Shown here: positions 1 through 7,729 of the stretch, in pieces
How positions within the stretch are numbered: position 1 is the stretch's first letter
Layout of the letters: every line of letters begins with the position of its first letter
Source: JBCCGI01 sp039029355
GTDB lineage: Bacteria > Planctomycetota > UBA1135 > GCA-002686595
Direction of reading: 5' to 3'
DNA length: 19,243 nt
NCBI GenBank assembly: GCA_039029355.1
Contig: JBCCGI010000122.1
Location: 1 to 19,243 of the forward strand
Notes under the pieces: model-generated
What the model saw: only the letters and a program-made list of their open reading frames with translations
Databases searched by the model: none
What the model was told of the DNA's origin: nothing
Program-made: the position numbers and the translations under genes

Positions 1-710
1 CGCGCCGGCGCGCCGCGCTCTCCGTGGTCCGGGGCGGGGGCCGGGCCCTGCGCGTGCCCCGCGACCCAGAGGACTGCGAGCGCCGCCGCGGCGACGGCGC
101 CTCCGACTTTCGCCAATGTGCTCATCGCGGCTCCCTTGCCGAGGACGGTTGCGGTCGTGCCCAGGGTGGAGCCCGCGGCCGGTCCGGGCGCGAGCAGCGC
201 CGCCCAGGTCGAGCGGTCGCCGTAGCGCTGGTCGAGCATCGCGCGCAGCCGCTCGCGGCCGCGGCGCAGGCGCGTTTTGACCGTCTCGGTCGAGACGTCG
301 AGCTGCGCGGCGATGTCGACCGGCGACTTGTCCTCGCCGTAGCGCAGGAAGAGCGCTTGGCGCTCGCCCGTCGGCAGGCGCCGGAGCTGGGCCAGCAGCG
401 AGGCGTGCGCGTCGAGGCGCTCGTCGACCTCCGCGAGCGAGCCGGCGGTCGCCTCCGTGCGCGCCGCCGACCGCTCGCGACGCGCGCGGCGGGCGTGGGT
501 ACGCGCGCTCCGCCCGGCGACGCGGCGCAGCACGGTCGCGAGCCACGCGCGGGGCGCGTCGCGCCGCTCCGGCGGACGCTCCAGCGCGCGCACGAGCGCG
601 TCCTGCACCAGGTCTTCCGCCGCCGCCTCGTCGGCGGCGAGGCGGCGTGCCAGGCGCAACAGGAAGCCCTGATGCGCCAGCAGCTCTTGCTCCCAGGAGG
701 GGTTCAACAC
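1..710 (-). CDS. ECF-type RNA polymerase sigma factor with C-terminal membrane segment (3' end outside window)
   Basis: I translated the minus strand from a GTG at 710 and found an open frame of 236 residues that runs off the left edge. Sigma region 2 lies at about residues 8-70 (AEDLVQDALVRALE, then DAPRAWLATVLRRVAGR). Region 4 lies at about 103-157 (LPTGERQALFLRYGEDKSP, then the helix-turn-helix VDIAAQLDVSTETVKTRLRR). A hydrophobic stretch at about 201-218 (AVAAAALAVLWVAG) follows, then a Pro/Ala-rich run that would lie outside the membrane. The sigma domain should therefore be cytoplasmic and tethered to the inner membrane. GTG 710 was chosen because GGAG sits 4 nt upstream; TTG at 707 is also possible, with 7 nt spacing. 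The domain order matches the start of the sigma fusion at 7730-10594, so the missing part may also carry carboxypeptidase-regulatory-like domains, which is inference. The sigma call is firm; the target promoters are unknown. Confidence 0.88.
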   Translation of the reverse strand, partial: MLNPSWEQELLAHQGFLLRLARRLAADEAAAEDLVQDALVRALERPPERRDAPRAWLATVLRRVAGRSARTHARRARRERSAARTEATAGSLAEVDERLDAHASLLAQLRRLPTGERQALFLRYGEDKSPVDIAAQLDVSTETVKTRLRRGRERLRAMLDQRYGDRSTWAALLAPGPAAGSTLGTTATVLGKGAAMSTLAKVGGAVAAAALAVLWVAGHAQGPAPAPDHGERGAPA

Positions 711-714
711 GGGT

Positions 715-725
715 CTCCGAGCATA
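715..725 (-). promoter_or_regulatory. Ribosome binding site and candidate -10 box of the left-edge sigma gene
   Basis: On the minus strand GGAG (718-715) lies 4 nt before the GTG start at 710. TATGCT (725-720), which fits TANNNT, lies just upstream and 9 nt from the start. No matching -35 box is visible at normal spacing. A GAACC stretch further up (about 751-755) resembles the -35 motif of ECF-type promoters and could mean autoregulation, but this is weak. Confidence 0.35.
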
Positions 726-796
726 GAAACCCCGCCGCGCCCGGGGTGGGGTTCACGAATCGGCGGATCGCCGCGGGGACGGGCGAGCGTGCGGGC

Positions 797-802
797 TAGC
801 CT
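797..802 (+). promoter_or_regulatory. Candidate -10 box for a leaderless transcript of the DUF2785 gene
   Basis: TAGCCT (TANNNT) ends 6 nt before the ATG at 809. This spacing would start transcription at or next to the start codon, as in leaderless bacterial genes. No convincing Shine-Dalgarno sequence precedes the ATG. A -35 box is not recognisable. The same 6-nt arrangement, with a good -35 box, occurs before the LpxO-like gene at 14521. Confidence 0.35.
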
Positions 803-808
803 GGGGCG

Positions 809-1744
809 ATGCAGGCCTCCCTAGCGCTTCTCCTTCCGCTCGCCCTCGCCTCCGCGCCCGCCGACGGGGGGGCCGCCGCGTCGCAGCAGGCGCCTGGCAC
901 CTCGCCCGAGCGCCCGATCGAGTTCTGGCGCGGGATCGTCGCGTCGGCCTACGCGGTGCCCGAGGACGAGTCGCCCTCCGGGCTGATCCGCGAGCTCTCG
1001 CAACACCTGGGCGCGCGCGACCCCGAGCTGCGCGACGAGCTGGCCTACACGATCTCCGCCACGTGGATCCTCCGCGACGGACGGCTGACGGGCGACGAGA
1101 TGCTCGACCTGATGGACCTGTGGGCGGCCAACCTCGACTACGCCATCGGCAGCGTGGGGGACGACACGGTGTTGCTGCGCTCGTTCTCGGCCCTGTGCCT
1201 GGCGCTCCTGGCCGCGCGCGACAACGCGGAGCCGTTCCTCGAGCGCGAGGGCTTCGAGGACCTGCTGCAGGCGGCGCTCTCCTACCTCGAGGCCGAGCGC
1301 GATCTGCGCGGCTGGGAGGCGGAGGCCGGCTGGTTCCACTCCGCGGCCCACACCGCGGATCTGCTCAAGTTCCTGGGCCGCTCGCAGCACCTCCTGCCCG
1401 AGGAGCAGGCCGATCTGCTGGAGGGCATCGCCGGCCGGCTGATCGACACCGAGGGCTACGCCTTCGCGCACGGCGAGGACGAGCGCTTCGCCGCCGCCGC
1501 CTATGCGGTCATCTCCCGTGAAGACTTCGATCCGGCGGCGCTCGACGGCGCGCTGAAGCGGCTGACCGGCGCCCGTCCGGGCGCGCGCCAGGCCGGCGGG
1601 CTCGACCCGATCTGGTTCGCGGGAAGGCAGAACGCCAAGGCCTTCCTGCGCGTGCTGTACCTCGGCCTCGCGCTCATCGAGCAGCCGAGCACGGGCGAGG
1701 CCAAGGCCGCCGAGGCGACGCTCGACGCGCTGAAGCGGATGTAG
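809..1744 (+). CDS. Exported DUF2785 domain protein
   Basis: This 311-residue protein begins with a short signal peptide (about residues 1-16, MQASLALLLPLALASA), so it is probably exported. The rest is mostly alpha-helical and resembles DUF2785 (Pfam PF10978). The diagnostic stretch is GWFHSAAHTADLL at 174-186, where conserved His and Asp residues follow a GW. It is preceded by an RDGRLTGDEMLDLMD segment (89-103) and a helical repeat region. No enzymatic activity is established for the family that I know of. The gene is the only plus-strand gene here. It is divergent from the left-edge sigma gene and convergent with the giant repeat protein, whose stop lies 31 nt away, so it is probably transcribed alone. 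The predicted export is noteworthy because the family is often without a signal peptide. The family call is from motif memory, not a search. Confidence 0.75.
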   Translation: MQASLALLLPLALASAPADGGAAASQQAPGTSPERPIEFWRGIVASAYAVPEDESPSGLIRELSQHLGARDPELRDELAYTISATWILRDGRLTGDEMLDLMDLWAANLDYAIGSVGDDTVLLRSFSALCLALLAARDNAEPFLEREGFEDLLQAALSYLEAERDLRGWEAEAGWFHSAAHTADLLKFLGRSQHLLPEEQADLLEGIAGRLIDTEGYAFAHGEDERFAAAAYAVISREDFDPAALDGALKRLTGARPGARQAGGLDPIWFAGRQNAKAFLRVLYLGLALIEQPSTGEAKAAEATLDALKRM

Positions 1745-1775
1745 CCGGCTAGTCCGGAGCCCTCACGACTTCGGG

Positions 1776-4700
1776 CTAGTTCCCCAGCACGATCGAGGCG
1801 ACGTTCGACCAGCGGAACTTCGCCGTGATCGGATTGACGACCACCATCTGCAGCGGGAGCGTCGCACCGAAGATCGCGCCGTCCGCCGGCAGCGGCAGGT
1901 TGAGCGCCGTCGGCCCGAGCAGCACGCCGGTCGCGAGCAGCGGCGCCTGGGCGAGGTTGAGCAGCGCGACCATCTCCCACGGCGGGCTCGGGAGATCGAA
2001 CCACGCTAGCTGGGAGGAGAAGGCCAGGCCGTAGAGCCCGCCCGGCTCGCCGTCGAGGTTGAGCGTGAAGCCCACCCCCAGCGGCACCAGCTCCGGAGCG
2101 TCGACGTCGGCGTGCACGCCGCCGAAGAAGGTGAGGCTGGAGCCGGCCTCGACGGTCTGGGCCGGCGCGAGCTCGGCGAGCCGTGCGAAGGAGAAGCCGC
2201 TGACGTCGATCTCGTCGAGCGCGCCGCGGCCGAAGACGGCGCCGGAGCTCGACTCCAGCTTCGCGCCCGGAGCGCCGGCGACCGTGCAGCGCTGCACGGC
2301 GACGCGCAGCGAGCTCTGCAGCAGCAGGCCGGGCTGCGACGCGCCGCCCTCCACGACCAGCTCGTCGAGCACGACCAGGCCGGTGCAGTTCAACACCTCG
2401 ATCCCGGCGTTGGGCGAGGCCGGGTCGCCGATGGTGAGATCGCTCAGCTCGACCACGTCCAGCCCGCCGAGGTTCTGGATCGTCACCGGCGCGAGACTCG
2501 TGTCGATGACGACCGGGCCGGTGCCGTCGCCGTAGATGCGCAGCGTCCCGATGCCGGCGCCGGTGACGGTGAAGGCGGAATAGGTGCCTGGCTCGATCAG
2601 CAGCACCGCGCCGGGGAAGGCGGCGGCGATGGCGCTCGCGGGATCGGCGAAGGCGCCGGAAGGCCCCACGGTGAGCACCGTCGGCGGCAGTCCGGAGCTC
2701 CAGGGCGTGGCGTTGGCCTCGCCGAGCAGCCCCAGCTCGCCGTGGTCCTTGCGCTCCTGCAGGCGGTAGAAGTAGGGCTGCATCGAGACCACCGAGAGGT
2801 CCTCGAAGCCGTAGGTCGAGGGGCCGATCGGCGCCAGCTCGACCAGCTCGGCGAAGGGGCCGCCGGGCGCGGTGGCGCGCTCGATCACCCAGGCCTCCAG
2901 GTCGACCTCGGCCGTCGAGGTCCAGGCGAGGCTGACGCGGTCGGGGCTCGCGGTCGCCGTGAAGTCGGTCACGACGGTCGGCTGGTCGACCCAGGTGACG
3001 AGGTTCAGTGGGTCGAGCTCGAAGCCCGCGCCGGCGAAGCCGCCGTCGGATTCGGTGATCAGGATCGTCGAGCCGCCGAGGGTCGTGACGTTGTAGGTGC
3101 CGACGCCGCCCGCGTCCTCGAAGTCGACGTAGCGCAGCTCGGTGGGGGCCGGGCGACGGATGTCGAGCAGCGTCGACGCCGCCTGCGGGGACGGCGACGC
3201 GAAGGCTCCGACGGCGAGCTCGGCGATCGCGGCGGTCTCGGTCACGACCACGCCCGCGGGCCCGACGTCCTCGAAGCGGAAGTGCTTGGCGTCGAGCGTG
3301 CCGTCGACGCTCAGCGAGTACCCGCCCCCGGCGCTGCCGGCGATCACCGCCGGGGCGCCGAGCGCGCCGCGGGCCGACAGCGTGCCGGTGGCGGCCACGA
3401 TCAGGTCGACGCTCGCGCCGAGTGCGAGCCGCGTGTCCACGCCCAGGCTCAGCGCGCCGAGCAGCGAGACCGGGCCGCCGGGGAACGTCACATCAGTGCC
3501 GTTCGCGGCGAGCTCGGCGCCGCTCGCGACGATGAGCTGATCGAAGGAGAGCGTCATGTCGCCCGCCAGCGTGCGCGTGCCGCCCAGCACGCGCAGGTCG
3601 GCGAAGGTCGGGTCGAACCCCGGCGCGGCGGCGGTCAGGAGCCCGGTGCCGTCGAGCTCAACCGTCCCGCTCGCGGGCGCGAAGGTGCCGTCCGAGGCCC
3701 AGTCGCCCCCGCAGCGGAGGAGCGCGCTCGCGTTCGTGGCGCCCGCCTGCACCTGGCAGGTGACGTCGCCGTCGACGTCGAGCGTCCCATCGCCGGCCGG
3801 CGCGATGCCGAGCCACCCCAACGTGCCTCCGAAGAGGTCGGCGTTGCCCTGCACGTGCAGCGTCTGGCCGGCGGCGAGCTCCAGCGTGCCGCCGGTCATG
3901 ACCAGGTTGCCGGTCAGCACCGTGTCCTCGACCGTGCGCGTCCCGGCGGTGAGCGCCGCGATCGGCAGCGTGCCGGCGCCCGTGCGCAGCAGCCCGTCGC
4001 CGTCGAAGAGCACCGCGCCGTTGGTCGCCGACGCGCCGTTCGAGATCCAGTCGCCGGTGACGGTGTGGCTCAGCGTGCCGAGGTCGACCGATGCGCTCGC
4101 GTCGCCCAGCGAGACGTTGCCCGAAGCATCGAAGGCGCCGAGGGCCAGGAGGGTCGCGCCCGAAAGCAGGTCGAGGTTGCGCAGCGTGGCCGGCGCGAGC
4201 AGCGCCTTCTGGCCCGACGGGATGCGCACGTTGGCGAGCGCGAGACCCGCGCCGCCGATCGTGCCCAGCCCCGCGCCATCCAGGACCACCGTGCCCTCGG
4301 CGGGGGCGTAGACGGAATCCGACGTCCAGTTGCCGGCGCAGCGCAGCTCGGCCGCGGGGCTGTGCGCGCCCGCGGCGGTGCCGGCGAGCGTGACGTCGCC
4401 CTCGACGTCGAGCGTACCCGCGCCGAAGGACAGCGCTCCGCCGGTGAAGCTCGCGTTGCCGCCGACCGTGACGACCGCGCCGCCGAGGATCTCGGCCGAG
4501 CCGCCGGTGAGCCCCAGGTCGCCGGTGATCTCGCCTGCGCCGAAGCTGCGCGCGCCGCCGGTCACGAGCACGTTCGGCACCGAGCCGGCGCCGGTCGCGA
4601 GCGTGCCCGCGCCGACGAGCTCGAGCACACCGGGACCCGACGCGCTGGCGCCGGCGGACCCGAAGCCACCCGCGACGGTGTGCACCTGCCCGCCGAGGTC

Positions 4701-7610
4701 CCACGCCGCCGTCGCGTCGCCCAGCGTCACGCCGCCCTGCACGTTGAAGGCGGCCTGCGACTGGAGCAGCGCTCCCGACTGGACGACCAGGTTCGACTGC
4801 ACGGTGGTGGGGACCAGCGCGTCGACGGTGCCGCTCGCGATCTCGAGCGTGGCGAAGGTCGGCGCGGTGCCGCCCAGGGTGGCGCTCGCCGCGGGCGCGA
4901 GCGACACGACGCCGGACGCGGGCGCCCAGGTCGAGGTCGACGTCCAGTCGCCGCGTACCTCGATGCGCGCCTCGGCCGACATCGTGCCGGCCGGGCTCTG
5001 CACGTCGGCGTCGCCGTCGACGATCAGCGACTCGGGGCCGGGCGCGCCGCTCTGGAACGAGAGCTGACCTCCGATCATCTCGAGGTTCCCGCCGACCGTG
5101 ACCGTCTGGTTGTCGAGGATCGTGCTGAAGCCGCCCGACAGCGACAGGAAGCCCGCCACGCTGCTGGTCTCGAACTGCCGTCCGCCGTTCGAGACGTTGA
5201 CGTTGGGCAGCGTGCTCGCACCGGTCGTCAGCGTGCCGCCGGAGTTGAACTCGAGCGTCCCGGTCCCGTTCACGGCCGCGCCGGTCGACTGCCAGTCCTG
5301 CGCGATCTTCGTCAGCGAGGCGATGTTCCAGGTCGAGGTAGGCTCGAGCAGCACGCTGCCCAGCACCGTCATGATGATGCCGGTCACGGTCAGCGTCTGC
5401 CCGCTGCGCACGGTCAGGTCGCCTCCGAGCACCGTGGGAGCGACGATCGAGAGCGATGCGTTCTCGACCTCGATGCTGAAGAAGAACGGGAACGTGCCCA
5501 GGATCGACGAGGCGCCGCCGCCGTCGAACACGACCGTGCCCGCGGAGGGGATCCAGGTGCCGGTGCCGTCCCAGTTGCCCGCGACGCGGATGCGCGCACC
5601 GTCGCTGGTGGCGCCCGCGACGGCGTCCATCACGACGTTGCCGGCGACGTCGATCGTCTCGAAGCCGCCGTCGGAGGAACCGTTGAACGTCAGCGTGCCC
5701 GCGTCGAGCACCAGGTTGCCCGCGACGCTCAGCGTCTGGCCCGCCTGGATCGCGAGGTTGCCGCCGGTCAGCGTGAAGTTGCCGCTGGCCGACGCGTCGA
5801 AGACCGAGCGCGTCCCCTGGCTCACCACGACGTTGCCCAGCGACGAGGCGCCGGTCGACAGGCTGCCGGTGCCGTCGAGCTCGATCGCGCCGGGGCCCAC
5901 GTAGCCGCCGCTCTGCGACCAGTCGCCCGCGACCTTGTGCGTGAAGCCGCCGCCGTCGAGGACCGCGGTGGCGTCGATCGCGACGGAGCCCCCGACGTCG
6001 AGCACGGCGTTGGCGTCGAGCACCCCGCCGGCCTCGACGCTGACGTCGCCGCCGATCGACGACGCGGCGATGAAGGTGGCCACGCCGCCCGACACGGTCA
6101 GGTCGTGCAGCTCGGGGGCCAGCACGAGCTGCGACGCGCTCCCGTCCAGCACGACGCGCAGCAGCGCCGGGGTGAAGCTCGCGTTGGAGGCCCAGGTCCC
6201 GCGGCAGACGAAGCGCGCGCTCGTGCTCTCGAGCTCGATGCCGACGTTGCACAGCACGTCGCCCTCGACGAGCAGCACCTCGTCGGCACCGGTCGCGGTG
6301 GGGAACCAGCTGATCAGCCCGCCGGCGAGCGTCGCGTTGCCCTGCACGGTCAGCGTCTGGTCGTTCAGGATCCGCAGCGTGCCGGCGACGAGGGCCAGGT
6401 CGCCGGTCACGGTGCTGGTCTCCGCGCGCCGTACGCCGCCGCTGCACTGGATCGTCGGGACCGAGCCGCTGCCGGTGCTCAGGAGCCCGTCGCCGGTGAA
6501 GTCGATCGCGCCGTTGATCGCCGAGCCGCCCGACGACGTCCAGTCGCCGGCCACGACGTGCACCTGACCTTCGAGCGCCCAGTCCGCGCTCGCGCCCAGG
6601 CTGACGTCGCCTCCGACGGTGACGGCGAGCGAGCTCGCGAAGCTGTCCTCCAGGGTCAGATCGCCCTGGATGCTGACGGTCACCGAGGAGAACAGCAGTC
6701 CCGACTCGTTCGTCAGGTCGAAGAAGGTCGGCTGGCCTAGGACGAATGACGAGCCGCCGCCGTCGTGGACCACCGCGCCGGCGAGCGGGTTCCACGTTGT
6801 CGAGCCGGTCCAGTCGCCCTCGAACTCGATGCGTGAGCTCGGGTCCATCACGCTGGCGGTGGCGCCCGACACGTCCACATCGCCGGCCGCGTCCAGGCGC
6901 GCGTTGGTGAGGAGCGAGAGCGCGCCGCCGCTCAGCGTCGTCTGGCCGCCGACCGCGAGCAGGCCGTCGACCTGGACCACGACCACGCCGCCGGTCATCG
7001 CGAGGTCGCCGGTGACGTCCGCGAGCGCGATGTTGCGCACGCCGGAGGTGACCTGCACGTCGTCCAGGGATCCGCCGCCGGTGTCGATCGTCCCGCCGCC
7101 GCCGTCGAACACCAACGTCCCGCTGGTGGCCGAGGCGCCGGACGAGGTGAAGTCGGTGCCCACGGTGTGCGCGAGCCCACCGAGGTCGAAGGCCGTGCTG
7201 GCGTCGCCCAGCTGGATCGCTCCGTCGACGTCGAGCTCGCCGTCCGCGTCGAGGTCTGCGCCGTCGGCCAGCACGAGGTCGGCCGCGACCGCGACCTCGC
7301 TCCCCGACGCAACCGATAGCGCGCCCGCCAGATCGAGCGTGCCGCCGACGGTCAGGTCGAAGCCCGAAGCCAGGCTCATCGACGCGCCGGCGTCGATCGT
7401 CAGCCCGAGGCAGACCGGGTCGGCTCCGTAGCTGCTCGGTGCGTTCGGCGTGCCCGCCGGCACGACCGCGTCGTCGGCGGCGCCGGGGACGCCCGCGCTC
7501 CAGTTCAGCGCGTCGTTCCAGTCGTCGCTGGCGGCGCCGGTCCAGGTTGTTTGAGCGGCCGCCGGGACGGCAAGGGGGGCGAGGAGAAGAAGCTGGCGGA
7601 GAACGCGCAT
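1776..7610 (-). CDS. Giant secreted repeat protein with beta-helix and C-terminal module
   Basis: I take the ATG at 7610 (1944 residues) because it is followed at once by a signal peptide (MRVLRQLLLLAPLAVPAAAQ); the frame stays open 49 codons further up with no such signal. The mature protein begins with WTGAASDDWNDALNWS, a motif common at the start of autotransporter-like and other beta-helical surface proteins. Six degenerate repeats of 203-210 residues follow (residues about 148-1387), rich in G, T, S, V and D, with recurring TLTVQGN, GTVVLDG and GDW elements. Then come a fibronectin-III-like segment (about 1541-1640), a pectate-lyase-like beta-helix (about 1644-1817, FADPASAIAAAFPGAVLLIEPGTYS) and a 130-residue C-terminal beta module of a kind I associate with large planctomycete exported proteins. 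No outer-membrane beta-barrel or LPXTG motif is seen. It is probably an extracellular adhesin or structural protein; the exact role is unknown. It starts 119 nt after the stop of the sigma fusion on the same strand. Confidence 0.85.
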   Translation of the reverse strand: MRVLRQLLLLAPLAVPAAAQTTWTGAASDDWNDALNWSAGVPGAADDAVVPAGTPNAPSSYGADPVCLGLTIDAGASMSLASGFDLTVGGTLDLAGALSVASGSEVAVAADLVLADGADLDADGELDVDGAIQLGDASTAFDLGGLAHTVGTDFTSSGASATSGTLVFDGGGGTIDTGGGSLDDVQVTSGVRNIALADVTGDLAMTGGVVVVQVDGLLAVGGQTTLSGGALSLLTNARLDAAGDVDVSGATASVMDPSSRIEFEGDWTGSTTWNPLAGAVVHDGGGSSFVLGQPTFFDLTNESGLLFSSVTVSIQGDLTLEDSFASSLAVTVGGDVSLGASADWALEGQVHVVAGDWTSSGGSAINGAIDFTGDGLLSTGSGSVPTIQCSGGVRRAETSTVTGDLALVAGTLRILNDQTLTVQGNATLAGGLISWFPTATGADEVLLVEGDVLCNVGIELESTSARFVCRGTWASNASFTPALLRVVLDGSASQLVLAPELHDLTVSGGVATFIAASSIGGDVSVEAGGVLDANAVLDVGGSVAIDATAVLDGGGFTHKVAGDWSQSGGYVGPGAIELDGTGSLSTGASSLGNVVVSQGTRSVFDASASGNFTLTGGNLAIQAGQTLSVAGNLVLDAGTLTFNGSSDGGFETIDVAGNVVMDAVAGATSDGARIRVAGNWDGTGTWIPSAGTVVFDGGGASSILGTFPFFFSIEVENASLSIVAPTVLGGDLTVRSGQTLTVTGIIMTVLGSVLLEPTSTWNIASLTKIAQDWQSTGAAVNGTGTLEFNSGGTLTTGASTLPNVNVSNGGRQFETSSVAGFLSLSGGFSTILDNQTVTVGGNLEMIGGQLSFQSGAPGPESLIVDGDADVQSPAGTMSAEARIEVRGDWTSTSTWAPASGVVSLAPAASATLGGTAPTFATLEIASGTVDALVPTTVQSNLVVQSGALLQSQAAFNVQGGVTLGDATAAWDLGGQVHTVAGGFGSAGASASGPGVLELVGAGTLATGAGSVPNVLVTGGARSFGAGEITGDLGLTGGSAEILGGAVVTVGGNASFTGGALSFGAGTLDVEGDVTLAGTAAGAHSPAAELRCAGNWTSDSVYAPAEGTVVLDGAGLGTIGGAGLALANVRIPSGQKALLAPATLRNLDLLSGATLLALGAFDASGNVSLGDASASVDLGTLSHTVTGDWISNGASATNGAVLFDGDGLLRTGAGTLPIAALTAGTRTVEDTVLTGNLVMTGGTLELAAGQTLHVQGNADLFGGTLGWLGIAPAGDGTLDVDGDVTCQVQAGATNASALLRCGGDWASDGTFAPASGTVELDGTGLLTAAAPGFDPTFADLRVLGGTRTLAGDMTLSFDQLIVASGAELAANGTDVTFPGGPVSLLGALSLGVDTRLALGASVDLIVAATGTLSARGALGAPAVIAGSAGGGYSLSVDGTLDAKHFRFEDVGPAGVVVTETAAIAELAVGAFASPSPQAASTLLDIRRPAPTELRYVDFEDAGGVGTYNVTTLGGSTILITESDGGFAGAGFELDPLNLVTWVDQPTVVTDFTATASPDRVSLAWTSTAEVDLEAWVIERATAPGGPFAELVELAPIGPSTYGFEDLSVVSMQPYFYRLQERKDHGELGLLGEANATPWSSGLPPTVLTVGPSGAFADPASAIAAAFPGAVLLIEPGTYSAFTVTGAGIGTLRIYGDGTGPVVIDTSLAPVTIQNLGGLDVVELSDLTIGDPASPNAGIEVLNCTGLVVLDELVVEGGASQPGLLLQSSLRVAVQRCTVAGAPGAKLESSSGAVFGRGALDEIDVSGFSFARLAELAPAQTVEAGSSLTFFGGVHADVDAPELVPLGVGFTLNLDGEPGGLYGLAFSSQLAWFDLPSPPWEMVALLNLAQAPLLATGVLLGPTALNLPLPADGAIFGATLPLQMVVVNPITAKFRWSNVASIVLGN
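3452..7169 (-). repeat. Six tandem protein-level repeats of 203-210 residues within the giant secreted protein
   Basis: The repeats were aligned on the residue before the [TVKI][VA]xxDW-like element, at residues 148, 351, 558, 768, 977 and 1182 (codons beginning at 7169, 6560, 5939, 5309, 4682 and 4067). Spacings are 203, 207, 210, 209 and 205 residues; the last unit ends near 3452. Each unit carries, in order: DW-S-GAS..G, a (L/V)xFDGxGxLxTG element, a GxRxxxxxxVTGDL turn, a GQTLTVxGN turn, a GDWxSxxxWxPxxGxVxxDG element and a LGDASxxxDLGxxxH end. A partial unit precedes the first (residues about 105-148). At DNA level the copies have diverged widely, so this is an old expansion and not a recent duplication. 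Confidence 0.8.
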
Positions 7611-7674
7611 GGGGGGCTCTTGCGCTGGTCGGGGGGCGAGAGGCCCGCGGCGCTGCGCCGGCGGGCGGGGCCTG

Positions 7675-7683
7675 AGGGTATCA
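7675..7683 (-). promoter_or_regulatory. Possible extended -10 promoter for the giant secreted protein
   Basis: In the 119-nt gap before the giant gene, the minus strand reads TGATACCCT. This fits the extended -10 pattern TGNTANNNT, about 65 nt before the ATG at 7610. No -35 box is visible. The gene could instead be read through from the upstream sigma fusion. Confidence 0.22.
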
Positions 7684-7698
7684 GGATCGGCCGTGCGC

Positions 7699-7716
7699 GC
7701 GGCCCCCCGGGGCCGC
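7699..7716 (-). terminator. GC-only hairpin after the sigma fusion gene
   Basis: GCGGCCC (7699-7705) pairs with GGGCCGC (7710-7716) around a 4-nt loop, starting 13 nt after the stop at 7730. There is no T-run after it on the minus strand, so it is only a possible pause or attenuator between the sigma fusion and the giant gene. Confidence 0.25.
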
Positions 7717-7729
7717 ATCCCGCGTGCTC

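Noticed and set aside
24..824. A 266-codon plus-strand open frame at the left edge
   Set aside because: The minus strand encodes a clear sigma factor over 1-710; the plus frame has no recognisable domain and is its shadow.
1758..1777. Small inverted repeat AGCCC/GGGCT between the convergent DUF2785 and giant genes as a bidirectional terminator
   Set aside because: Only 5 bp of stem with a 10-nt loop and no T-run; too weak to annotate.
2112..6740. A 1542-codon open frame on the plus strand opposite the giant secreted protein
   Set aside because: Its product is a low-complexity Arg/Ala/Gly/Asp string with no domains. It mirrors the GC-biased third positions of the minus-strand gene, which has a signal peptide and clear repeats.
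3658..6795. A 1045-codon minus-strand frame inside the giant gene
   Set aside because: It is an Arg-rich frame-shifted reading of the repeat region with no signal peptide or domain.
3452..7169. Regularly spaced repeats considered as a CRISPR array or other DNA repeat
   Set aside because: The period is over 600 bp, the similarity is at protein level only, and the frame is open throughout.
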